Positions 23,751 to 34,840 of a DNA stretch of 64,000 bases are shown piece after piece. The stretch's first letter is position 1; each line of letters starts with the position of its first letter. The stretch comes from Solanum dulcamara (Eukaryota > Streptophyta > Magnoliopsida > Solanales > Solanaceae). The notes below the pieces were generated by a model. The model had not been told where the DNA came from and searched no databases. It worked only from the letters and a program-made list of their open reading frames with translations. Made by a program: the position numbers and the translations under genes. The stretch is taken from positions 42,771,793 through 42,835,792 of the forward strand of contig NC_077238.1 in assembly GCF_947179165.1 (NCBI RefSeq), given 5' to 3'.

Positions 23751-24512
23751 GGGATGCTATAATGGAGATCCCTTGACAAACCTTCTATAGTATCCCGCTA
23801 AACCCAATAAACTCCTTACTTCAGTTGGACTTTTAGGTGGTTTCCATTCAATAACAACGTAAATTTTGCTAGGATCCACTATCACACCTGCCGCCGATAT
23901 AATATGTCCCAGAATGGCCACTTAACTGAGCCAAAATTCATATTAGAAAGCTTGTCATAAAGCTTCTTCTCTTGCAGAATTTGCAAAATAATTCGAAGAT
24001 GCTTTCTATGATCTTCTCTATCTTTGGAATATATTAAAATATCATCTATAAAAACCACTACAAAATGATCGATATAAGGTTTAGACACGCTATTCATCAA
24101 ATCCATAAATGTCGCAGGAGCATTTGTCAACCCAAATGGCATCACCAAAAATTCATAATGGCCATATCGAGTCCTAAAGGCAGATTTAGGGACATCATGT
24201 TCCCTTACCCTCAGTTGGTGATACCCAGACCTTAAGTCAATTTTTGAGAACACACTAGCACCTTTTAAGTGGTCAAATAAATTATCAATCCTAGACAGTG
24301 GGTATTTATTCTTCAGTTGCCGGTAATCAACATAAAACCTTAAAGTCCCATCGTTCTTTTTCACAAATAGCACAGGAGCTCCCCGGGGAGAAACACTCAA
24401 GTGAATAAAACCTTTCTCAAGGAGTTCTTGAAATTGATTTTTCAACTCTTTCAGTGTACTGGAGCCATTCGATAAGGCGTCATAGAGATAGGAGTGGTTC
24501 CAGGAACAATCT
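23751..24512 (-). pseudogene. E2 reverse transcriptase
   Basis: The frame 24655-23882 covers most of the RT domain in order: [81 protein letters not shown], and the catalytic [10 protein letters not shown] near 24050-24020. The fingers are slightly damaged: about five residues normally between the RQLN and KNKYP blocks are missing. MRIDY is changed to FYVDY. The frame is lost near 23950, before the thumb region. It has the best preserved RT here, with both catalytic Asp residues of the DD pair. Confidence 0.88.
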
Positions 24513-25140
24513 CTACGGGCAATTAAACCTCCCTTTCTGGGAAAGTTCGGAAAGATTTTTAGGGAAAACATCAGGAAATTCACACACCACGGGTATATCC
24601 TCAAGTCTTGGACCTTCCAGGCATGTATCAAATATATGAGCAAGATATGCTTCACACCCTTGTCTAACCATCTTTCTTGCCACTACTGCGGAGATGATAT
24701 TAGACGTCAATGAACTTTCACCTTGAACAGTGATGTGTGAAAGTGGAGGAGCTCTAAAGGTCACATACTTTAACCTATAATCAACTACCGCATGGAATTT
24801 ATAAAGCCAATCCATACCGATAATGACATCATACTCTTGGAAAGGCATTTCAATTAAATCAGCAGTAAAGACTAGATTTTTAATCACCAATGGACAACCT
24901 CGATAGATTTGATTGCAAACAACTTATTGCCCCAAAGGACTTTGGACAAGCACCCCACTATCGAGTCTTACAAATTTCACATTCTCAGGAAAAGCCATTG
25001 ATGAGAAAACATACGAATGTGTAGAACCAGGATCAAATAATGTAATAACATATAAGTCGAATAAGTGAAATTTACCAACAACCACATCTGCTCCATCCTG
25101 GTCATCCCTATGTCTCATCGTATAAGCTCATGCTGTAGAT
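24513..25140 (-). pseudogene. E2 protease and linker to RT
   Basis: The frame 25118-24924 has LFDPGSTHSYVFSS, the retropepsin active-site loop in the DPG form usual for this group. After a stop at about 24922 the frame 24890-24513 gives FQEYDVIIGMDWLYKFHAVVDY, the second conserved protease block, then the linker with [27 protein letters not shown] leading to RT. A frameshift near 24640-24520 separates it from the RT frame. Confidence 0.85.
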
Positions 25141-26358
25141 CTTGACCCACCAGGTGGATTGGCTTCATCTGCACCTATTGTTTGTATGTTTCTAGATCTT
25201 GCACCTCTATTCCCTTAAGAGGGAGTGGTAACAGGTTTTTGAATTGAGCCCTACGTACGTAGAGAAGAAGTGGGGTTCGGATTAGGAAAATTCCTAACCT
25301 TATGATCAAAGCTCCCACAGTTAAATCAAGCGCCAAAAGCTCTTCTACAAGTACCAAAGTGATTCTTTCCACATTGTGCACAAGTGGGTATACGAGTCTT
25401 TCCTTAGCTAGATCTTGGAGTGCTGGAAGTGAAGGAACTTGATCTATTCTGCTTATGTTGGGCTAACTTGCAAAACGTATTAGCTTGGGATCTATCAAAC
25501 CTCCCCCTTTTTGATGGACCTCCCAAATCTTCATAAGCTTTCCTGAACTTATGTTCATTTCTACCAGCTTGTTCCTTGTCGATTCTTTCCAAAGTAAGAG
25601 TAGCTGAAACTAATTTACAAAAGTTTTCATGTTGTAGGACTGCTATATATTTTCTGAAAGTATCATTCAAACCATCTTCGAATCGCTTGCACTTATCTTT
25701 TTTGTTATTAATAATACCTCCACCATAGAGGGATAACCTGAGAGACTTCAACTGATATTCACCGATAGACATACTCTCTTGCTTTAAATTTAAGAACTCC
25801 TTTTTCTTTGGATCATGATAAGCAGGTGGGACATACTTCTTTTGAAATTCTTTCCCAAAATCATTCTAAGTAAGAACAAGAGGTTTTTCCCTGGCATTCG
25901 GTACACTTACCCACCAATCATAGGCATCATTTTGTAATAGTGAGACAATATACTTAAATTTGGTAGCGTCAGAATGCTCTAATTGCTCGAACACTCTTTT
26001 AATCCATTCCAAGCACTGCTCGACATCTGTAGGGTCAACAGTGCCTTCAAACTTAACTCCACCCATTTTTCTCTTTTTCTCAAATTTTAGTTTATCAGGG
26101 TCAGGCACTCTACTAGCCATGTGATGAAAGAAATCGGCCATTTGTTGAAAAAGGGGATCAACAGCAGGAGCACTATGACTCAATTGTGGGTGTGGCCCAA
26201 CTCTTGTACCCTGATTACTTCCCGCTTCAGATCCCCTTGTACTAGAAGGATTAGAATTAAAAAATGTTCTCCAACCCATTCTTGTAGGTGAAGTTAGGCA
26301 TTAGATTTAAACTCTCATGAGAGGGTTCCATAATTCTATTGGAACTAGAAGATGCCAT
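25141..26358 (-). pseudogene. E2 gag with zinc knuckle
   Basis: The frame 26279-25866 contains the retrotransposon gag core (GTVDPTDVEQCLEWIKRVFEQLE, YDWWVSV). After a stop the frame 25772-25404 gives MSIGEYQLKSLRLSLY, CKRFEDGLND and a basic, Ser-rich stretch. A zinc knuckle CAQCGKNHFGTC lies near 25390-25350 and a second, broken one follows. A possible earlier start, ATGGCATCT at 26358, lies out of frame with the rest by one base, suggesting an indel near 26280. Gag would form the virus-like particle. Confidence 0.8.
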
Positions 26359-26498
26359 GACTTAATTTCTTCATAAGGGAAGATCATATTAAATTAGGGA
26401 AATGTACATGATGCATATGCACTATATACAAAAACAACATGTAACAAAACAAACAGTATACCAACAAGTCACAATAAAAGTCCTAGAATTATAAACCT

Positions 26499-26517
26499 AG
26501 GCTCTGATAGAAACACT
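26499..26517 (-). other. E2 primer binding site region
   Basis: The minus strand reads AGTGTTTCTATCAGAGCCT after the 5' LTR end, matching the TATCAGAGC core of the initiator tRNA-Met site with decay in the first bases. Confidence 0.75.
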
Positions 26518-28805
26518 TGTAGCACCCCCTTTGGGAGGCTGCCACTTACGAAATAAAAGGTAGTTTTTTTTTAAATCATGAATAGTCAACACCATTGCGG
26601 ATCCATAAAATACACAAAACTCAAACCAGTAGTTATTACAAAACTATTATCTTCCTTTGTACAAAATAATATGCTAATATATAAACGCAGTACATGCATG
26701 ACTTGAGTTAAAAGAACACTCCAAAATAGCAAAACTAATCACCCTGTTCAAGTTACAAGCATATAGTTTTGTTTTCACAACCCTTCAAAATTTCATACAT
26801 AAGTGCTACATATATCATGTACAAGTCCCCCAAAATATTTACAAAAACTAGATGCATATGCAAATATGATCTTCATAAGGGCTCTAAAAAGTCTACTCCA
26901 AATATCCATCTTCATACCTTGTCCAACACAGTACCTATGATAGAAAACAACGATCTCTAAGCAAAAAGCTTATTGGTATAAAAACTATGGGCTTGGAGCT
27001 ATTAAATTCTTCAATTCCCTTGTTCATCGCTGGTGGCTCAATAAGGTAAAAGTAAGCCCAAGTGAACAAGTATATCAAAGTATCGAATACAAACCTTAAA
27101 GAGTTTCAAAATATCAAGATTAATATTCAAAGGCTCAAGTATCAAGAGACTTATAATTCAATTCAAAAGAATTATCAAATAATCAATTTCACCCAATAGG
27201 TACATCACTCTTTCATACTAAGAATAATCAATATCAAGATGGATTGAAGCTCCGAAATCAAGAAGGATCGAAGCCCATATAACCAGGTTTTTCACCCAAT
27301 ATCAAGAGAATCAAGAACCATATTGAAAGTGGCTTTCCACTCGTACTCGAAAATGGATGAAAATCCCATCGTCAGGATGAATTGTAAATCCAAAGTCAAG
27401 ATGGGAAAGATCTGAATTGAGAGGCATGCTAATATCGATGAAAAGTCACCATAACAAGAAGGACAAAGTCCCATAAAGAATGAAAAATGATCAAGCAATT
27501 CATGCAAGTGGGCGATTTAGCAAAAGTTTTGCAATACTTGAGATAATAGTCATACCAAAATACAAAATAAGGAGCAAGGAAACAACCCATCAAAATACTT
27601 CAAATTTCAGAAAATAAAATATTTTAAGTTCAAGTTTTACATAAACCTTGGAGTTTTAGCATAGAACAGGTTTTAGCACAACTCAAGGAGCTCAATTCCT
27701 CTCCGCTATAGACCAACCAAAATCCACTTCGTTAAACAGTTCCTCTTAGCTTGTATAAGCACATATATACCTTGAATACACAACCAAATATCTACTTACG
27801 TTTAAGAGTTTCATCATATCGAAACTAAACATAAAATTAATAAAAATCATCCCAAGCTATTCAAACCGGAATTTTAGACAACCTACTATCTTGTATTATT
27901 GCTCAGTTTCAAAGGAGTAAATGGGGGAAATAGTCTTTATAGACTCAATAAAAATTATGAACATGTGTATTAGGGTCCAATTAATTTTGAATCATCCCTA
28001 AAATAATTTTTTACAAAAGGATATGCCCAAAATACGAATAGCTGTCCATGTAGGATTTCCAAAATAAAATCTGGGCAGCACCTCCCCTATACTTCATCAC
28101 CCTTTTTCGAGCAGCTAAAAGAAAAAATGGGTTTCTAATACTAAATAAAAGTTATAAACCTATGAAATATATTTCCAAAACATCTTGAATCAATTAAAAT
28201 GAAGTTTTACACAAGAAGTTATACTAATATTACTAACGGCAGTCATATCTAAAAATAGGTTTGCTACCAAGAACAAGAACCTCCTCGCTGCCCCAACTAT
28301 AAATTTTATGTTGTTAAACACCTCTACTTAACCGAAGAATACCTTATACAATTAATTGATGGAACGAAATCGAAGGGCTTACCTTAATTGGCCAAACCCA
28401 TAGCTCTCTTTCTTCTTTCTCTTGATTTTTCTCTCAAGTCTTTCTAAGTTTCTCCAAGGAAAGATGAATTAATGACTTATTAGTCATATTAACATGTATA
28501 TATATATGCTCCCTTAAAGTGTGACATGTGGCATCCCCTAGGGGTGACATATGTCCAGCCCTTAGGGCGCCACCTCATCCTTGCGCCCAATCCAAAGGTA
28601 TTATGTGGCAGCATGGGGTCCACTCCAAGTGGGTGTGTCACCTACTTGGTCCAAGTAGGTGCATCACCTACTTAGTCCATGTAGATGCATCACCTACTTG
28701 TTTTGTAAGACATCCCAATCAATAGCTTACGTAGAACTTCATAGATAACATGGATCACTTGGCAATCCTTTAGAAAAACTATAAAAAGAAAATTGGGGTG
28801 TTACA
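26518..28805 (-). repeat. E2 5' LTR
   Basis: 2,288 bp, clearly homologous to 19232-21724 along its length. It is shorter mainly because its palindromic array has three units rather than 6-7 and because about 120 bp right after the array are deleted (junction near 28704, where the sister LTR has the segment after CACCTACTTGTTT). Confidence 0.9.
28626..28704. repeat. Palindromic GTAGGTG array, 3 units (E2 5' LTR)
   Basis: Three units of the same 26-bp palindromic repeat as 21346-21518; the right edge coincides with a deletion relative to the 3' LTR. Confidence 0.85.
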
Positions 28806-29560
28806 AGTTTCGCTAAGATTAGTGTTGATAGGAGACCCTTGGTTAGATATGTTTAGAGGCTAGCCAACAGACTTATACGATTGTATGTTTTGGAGGAGAG
28901 TGGTGGTTTTCTTGTTTTCATTGAGGCCTATTCTTCCTTAGTTGAGAAAATCCAAGAGCACCCATTTGATTATGAAAAGTTGTGTCTCATTTTATATAAG
29001 GTTTTGAGAGGTGAGATCAAGGAGTCCGTACTTGATGCTGATGGGTTTTTAAGGATTGAAGGCAGGATTTGTGTGCCCAAGGTAGGCGAATTCATCAAGT
29101 TGATTTTAGAGGGGACTGACTTTTCTTAATATTCTATCCATCCAGGAGCTGCGAAGATGTATCATGATCTGAGCCAGCATTACCGGTGTTGTGTTATGAA
29201 GAAAGATACCACAAATTTTGTTTCTAGATATTTGACCTATCAACAGGTCAAGTATGAGCACCAATGGCTTGGAGCTATATCACAGAGGATGCCCATTCCT
29301 ACATGGAAGTGGGAGAGAATTAACATATATTTCATTGTTTCTACCTACCACCATAGGTGGTTATGATTCTATTTGGGTGGGTTTTAATAGATTGACCAAG
29401 TCTTCCTATTTTATTCTAGTTTGGGTGAAGTATACATCGAAGAAGATAGCCCAACTTTACATTAGTCACATATTCCGACTTCATGGGGACCCTATTTCCT
29501 TTGTCTCGGACCACGGTTCATAGTTCACTTCTCACTTTTGGAGGGGCTTACAACAAGGTT
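28806..29560 (+). pseudogene. G1: integrase N-terminal part
   Basis: G1 resumes after E2. The frame 28881-29129 covers the linker (LCLILYKVLRGEIKESVLDADGFLRIEGRICVPKVG). The frame 29157-29366 begins the integrase finger (MYHDLSQHYRCCVMKKDTTNFVSRYLTYQQVKYEHQ), in which both Cys residues of the usual CLTCQQ block are Tyr. The frame 29254-29523 gives WVGFNRLTKSSYF, with the first catalytic Asp changed to Asn, and ISFVSDHGS with the second Asp intact. The coding ends near 29560, and the catalytic Glu, C-terminus and 3' LTR are not recognisable beyond it. Confidence 0.75.
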
Positions 29561-30356
29561 TGGGGCTCATTAGATATGAGTAAAACCATCCACACAAGGA
29601 ACTAAATGGCGATCCTTTACAGTGAAAGGTGACTCACCTACCTGGAAGGCGAGCTCAATTGAGAAACAAAAGGTAAAATGTTTGGCAACTTATCGACCAC
29701 TTCAGTGAGATGCCAGTCCATTTGGCAACTTATCGACCACTTCAGTGGGAACGACTTACATTGACTAAGTGGTCCTAGCATGAATTTTGGCCTATTTTTG
29801 GAGAAAGTCTACACTGATTTTTGAAGTGAGTGAAAGATATATTTGCACTGCTGAGAACCAAAAAGTAGAACATTCCATTTTTCTTGGGGTTTTGATATTG
29901 TTCTTAAGGTACTTTGGGGAAATTGATTTAGGGTTTTTGGATTTTGAAGTGAAAATTTTCTGAATTCAATGGGAGATACTTATTTTGGTAATACTTCTTT
30001 CAATTTTTCAATGTGTCACTAAACCCAATCCTTCTAGGGATCCTTATGTAATTAACTTGTAGTTTTGATTTTTTGTTTTTTATCAGCTCAAGATTTTTTT
30101 AATTTAATATGGGTTTTGTTAATTTAGTAGGTATTCATTTATGATTTATTGTTGCAAATGTAATTCGATGCTTTATCATCATGTTAGGTTGAGTAGGTGA
30201 TGTTAAGTGGTTCAATAGCAATTGATTTGAATTTGTCAGCTTAAATCTCGTTTGAGAGAGAGGATTACACAAAGGTTTGGGTTAATTTCATTAGCACCCC
30301 TATTTAGGCTCGAGAGTGATTTCATGGATACACAAATAGTGATTAAAAGTTACTTT
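29561..30356. other. Unassigned region with a 40-bp tandem duplication
   Basis: No pol motif is readable. It may be LTR-derived, because GACTCACC and GGCGAGCTC motifs resemble those in the LTR remnant near 37620-38050. The segment TTTGGCAACTTATCGACCAC at 29681 repeats at 29721 with period 40. Confidence 0.5.
29681..29747. repeat. Tandem duplication, period 40 bp
   Basis: Two copies of TTTGGCAACTTATCGACCAC + TTCAGTG start at 29681 and 29721. The 27-bp shared part is identical. Confidence 0.9.
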
Positions 30357-33300
30357 TGTCATGACCCAATTTCTCAGGCCGTGATGGAACCTGCTAACAC
30401 CCACTAGCAATTAAGCCTAACCCTTAACCCTTAGCTCAGAACTAAAGGCAACGGGCTATGAAGAGGAATATTTATAAATAAAATGGAAAGTGAGTGCTAA
30501 TGAGAAGACAAAGAACAACTGAAACAAACACAAGAAACCACCCCAAGACCTGGCATCATTCAGTAATGGAGCATCAAAACCAAAACGGAAGTACAAGGCT
30601 TTTACAAATATCATATGAGTACAGACAGTCTTCAAAAACAAGTAATCACTAGTCCTAATCTGGCATGGATGAAATTCAAAAACTTCGAATGCAGGAGCTC
30701 ACCAAATCTTCTAATCAAAAGCATCTCTGCAGCAGTCCAAGTCAACGGGCGATAACCCATACTATGATCTATCGGGGGCAGAAGTGTAGAATGAGTACCA
30801 ACCGAATGGTACTCAGTAAGCATAAGATGACTGAGCTCCATAAATAAAGCAAGTATAATTAACATATACTCATGTAAATACTGCACAAGTAACTAATCAG
30901 GAATTTTCACAATAATGATAGAAAATAAGGCTAGAAGACAAGGAACATAGATAAAGGAACAAAGTCAAAGAACACACCTGAAACCCAGTACAACAACCTA
31001 TTTAACAATAAGAAGATATCATAGGAGTGTAATAATGAAAATACAGTACTAACGGACATATCTAACCACACAGTCACCTAGGAACTATTCCGACTGAGCC
31101 TAGCAGGAAGAAACAACCACCATCCAACTCAAATGCCATGTAGACCAACTACAAATACAACCCAAAGGTACCAACTACAAGTAAAACAAGAGATAGGAAC
31201 AAGTATAATCAGAAAATAACCGACCGGACGCCCATATCTTGGAAAGGTATAAATAAGGACAAACATACCCCAGCCCCCATAAAATTGGGAGACCACAACA
31301 TACAAGTATGCTGGTGATAAGCAATGCTAATAAATGCAAGTCTATAGTAAAAACCAGCGACAATATCTGTGGCTCTCAGAGATCAATAAAAACAAGTGTA
31401 TAGACCCACCTTGACCCCTAGCCTAACATGTGGGACCCATGTGCATCCCTTATCCCATTCAGTGGGATAGAGGGTCCCATAGGAGACGTCAGAAGTCCAT
31501 CTACACTTCCTAGGCCCAAACCAGGTCTTACAAAGATAAATAGTATCCTCGTAGTAGTTCTGGAGAGTGAGCAACCAAGCCGATATAGAAAGAAAGACGT
31601 CGTGCAGATTATCTGTAAACCAGTACACTCAACTATGAGCACCCTGAAAAAGGGCCGCCCACCCAAAAAACTCCAGGGGCATATCCCAGCTAGCAGGAGT
31701 ATATTCAAGGGCATCGATAGGCCAAGAAATGGTGTCGACATACAGAATAGCCTAGAAAAACTGAGTGCATCATAGATTCCTCTAATGTCTTAAGTAGAAA
31801 AAAGAGCACGTCCCCGACACCTCATAAGTTTCTAAAAACCAGCGACCAAGTATCAAGGTAGTACAACATCGGTTAAAACTAATTTAAAATTATAAAAATA
31901 AGAGAAGGACTTCTCAAAAGTAGTAGTGAAAATTCATATGTTAATATCAGGATCGTACCACTAAATGAGTGAATATGTTCAAACAATGCAAGGATGCCAT
32001 CACCAATATCCAAATAAGATATATGCAGCCATAAGGAAATATGAGGTCCTTGCACACAAATAAGTCAAGGGACTAACCTGGTACCTAATCTCTCCTCGTA
32101 TATGGCCTTGGGACTAACAATACATAACAAGTGAGATGACATCATGATCCTACCGCTAAACAAAAGTAAGGTAATTGAGGAATGGCTCAAAATCTGATAG
32201 GGGGAGAAATATCTCTAGGATTGATGTCTTACCCAAAAATATGCCACCTCAGCTCCTAACAAGCACAACAAATCCAAATCTATGTCCACGATGAGCCGTA
32301 GAGAATACAGGTACTAGTATAAAGAGTATCCTATCCATAATAAGCCCTACTGAAAGCTACGCCTAACTAAGAGGGTAATAAACACTTGATAAAGATCCTA
32401 AGGCTCAAACCTAGACTAAGGCCATCAATAAAAGTACTAAACATGATAATAATGCTAAGTCAACACCACAACCAAGGCTCACATTCTAATCTGAGGATAA
32501 TACGGGACTATTCCAGCCTAAAGTTTACCCAAGAACAAGAAAATAGAATTGGGTGAGAGGAATGCTAATCTAGGAAATTACTTACCTAGTCACATTTTAA
32601 ATATATTATACGATATCTAATAGAGTTCAGTCAAAAGGGAAAGACCGTAGCCAACCTGGAAGACGATCATGCGTGCTCCGAATCCACAATGATGAAGCTC
32701 TCACCCTCTAAATCATCTCCAATCACCGCCATACTAAAAAAATATTAATCCCCTCCTCAATACAATTGTTTTGATGCTAAAATTATCGAATTTGGAATTG
32801 GGCCAATTTTGGGGTTTGAAACTGGAAATGTGGGACTCGCATCCAGAGTTTTGGAATTAACCCCAAAAACTAGTCCAAAGCAACACCCCCAGCTCAAAAA
32901 TTAAATTGATAAACTATACGGGATTAGGGAATGACACAAAATGATCAAGTAACAAATTTTTCATAATTTAAACTAAAGATGTGAAAATGGTAGTAACTTT
33001 TAATCATTGATTCCTCAAAAATGGAACTTTCCCAATCCAAATGAATTATACCAAGACGTTCCTCCTCAAAACTACCACAACTTAGCCTCAAAATTACAAA
33101 AAATGGAGTTCATATGATCAAGATACAATCTCCCAAAGTTCAATAAAATCTCATTCGAAAATGACTAAATCAGTAGCTAATTATGAAAACTTACCTCACA
33201 TGAAGCTTCCTCTCGAGATTCTGAGCTCACCACCAAATTCCCCTAGAAAATATCTTGAGTTTAGACCTTTGGATCACCAAATTTTAGTAAGAAATGCAAG

Positions 33301-33831
33301 AGAAATCGAAGTTGGAAGTTTTGGAAGTGAGATCAAATCGTCCTTGGTCTTTTATTAAAAAATCAGAACTTTGGCCTTTGCGAACACGGCTACAGTAGTC
33401 CGCAAATAGGGAGGCCAAGAAGCGTTGCCTTCATGAACAAGGCCAGAGGCCCGTGAATGTGGAGGCAAAATACTTAAGCCTTTACGAACACGGAGAGCAA
33501 CTTCAAGAACCTTCGTTAATGTGGCAAAGGGCTAGCGACTGTGGAGACAAATTTTGGCTGCACAAGATATCAACTAAAAAGATGATATTCTTCAAGTTTA
33601 AATATACCCACGGGGTGCTTCGAATTCATTCGAACTCCTGTGGATCCAAATGAGATATGCTACTCCTCTAAATTCGACGTTCCAAAATCAATGGCTTATT
33701 AGAAATTCCCATACTAGGTTATTTTAACAAAAAGTGAGTCCCACACCCAAGTTCCATGTTGAGCCAATTTCCATAATGGGCCTCGATATTACACCGAAAG
33801 ACTCAAAAAGCAAACAAAGGGTGAATAATAT
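30357..33831 (-). mobile_element. L: old gypsy LTR, left part, interrupted by S1
   Basis: It starts TGTCATGACCCAATTTCTC, the reversed terminus of a TGTCACGACCC-type LTR. It shows the same inner landmarks as the E3 LTRs, including repeats of the type CGAACACGG/CGTGAATGTGGAGG near 33375-33545. The interior has only chance frames. S1 is inserted at 33831/37192 and LTR-like sequence resumes beyond it. No pol is attached on either side, so this may also be a solo LTR. Confidence 0.6.
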
Positions 33832-34568
33832 TATCACGACCCAACCTCATGGGCCATGACTGGGGTTCGACCTAGTACCCCGTATACTTAACTATCAGAT
33901 ATAACAATTAATATAAGAACTATACATAAGAACCCTAGTGGGTCATAGCATTTTCATATACCTGTAGCCACTTTCATTTGTATCTTATCATGAAAGGGCT
34001 TGCAAGCTGGCAAGGCTGCCATAGTATCTTGATATTTATAATACATCACGTAGACATAACTAAACAAAACTTACACGTAGAACCCACACACATGTCTACA
34101 AACCTCTAAGAATATTAACAGTAACATATGGCGGGATAGGGCTCCTGCCATACCCCTGAACAAACAAATATATACATTAGAAGGTCAGCACCAAAATCTA
34201 AGCTCCAGAACAATGGAGCACTTCCAACATAGCTGAGTGGAAATCCTAAGCTGACGGATACCAGAAATGAACATCTGTACCTGCGGGCATGAAATGCAGC
34301 CCCTCGAGGAAAGAGGGTTCAGTACGATATATATACTGAGTATATAAAGCATATAACTAAGACAACAGTTGAAATAGGGATGCAGGGGACAAGTATAACA
34401 TTTAGCCATCTACCATACCTGCATCTTATAAAATAAAGGCATATATGCTATCATCACGTATGGTACATTCGGGGACTTGTGTAATAACTATATATTTTTG
34501 TCATCATAAGAACATATATACCATTAGCGCTGTGGATTGTACAGCCCAATCCATGTATATACAAAGTA

Positions 34569-34840
34569 CACGCCGAGGAACGATAGCTCGATCTACAAAT
34601 CTTATAAAAATGCTGAGGAACGATAACCCGATCTGTATATCATATAATAATGCCGAGGAATAATGGCCCAATCCATATATCATGTAACAGTGTCGAGGTA
34701 CGATAGCCTGATCCATATATTATGTAACAATGCCGAGGAACAACGGCTCGATCCATAAACAGCACAATATGTCGTAGAATGTACGACCCAATTCTTACAT
34801 AGCAAGATATGTCGAGGTACATCTGGCCTGATCCATATAT
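34569..34840. repeat. About 40-bp tandem repeat, 7 units (S1)
   Basis: Units begin GCCGAGGAACGATAGCCCGATC with variants near 34571, 34612, 34652, 34692, 34732, 34771 and 34811. Both E1 LTRs have about three units at the equivalent place (8227-8330 and 15297-15400). Confidence 0.85.

Larger units (their letters stand above)
19232..28805 (-). mobile_element. E2: near full-length Ty3/gypsy chromovirus-like element, minus orientation
   Basis: The element runs from TGTAGCACCCC (19232) to GGGGTGTTACA (28805), flanked on both sides by AGTTT (19227-19231 and 28806-28810), a perfect target-site duplication. LTRs are 19232-21724 and 26518-28805. The minus-strand order is 5' LTR, primer site, gag, protease, RT, RNase H, integrase, chromodomain-like tail, polypurine tract, 3' LTR. 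In the first 200 bp the LTRs differ by very roughly 8-10%, and several indels separate them, so the insertion is old. It is inserted in G1 between RNase H and integrase. Stops and frameshifts in every domain make it non-autonomous now. Confidence 0.93.

Noticed and set aside
31383..31775. Overlapping frames on both strands (31418-31741 minus, 31428-31775 plus) near 31.4-31.8 kb
   Set aside because: They lie within LTR L, show no domain, and overlap antisense, typical of chance frames in a GC-richer patch.
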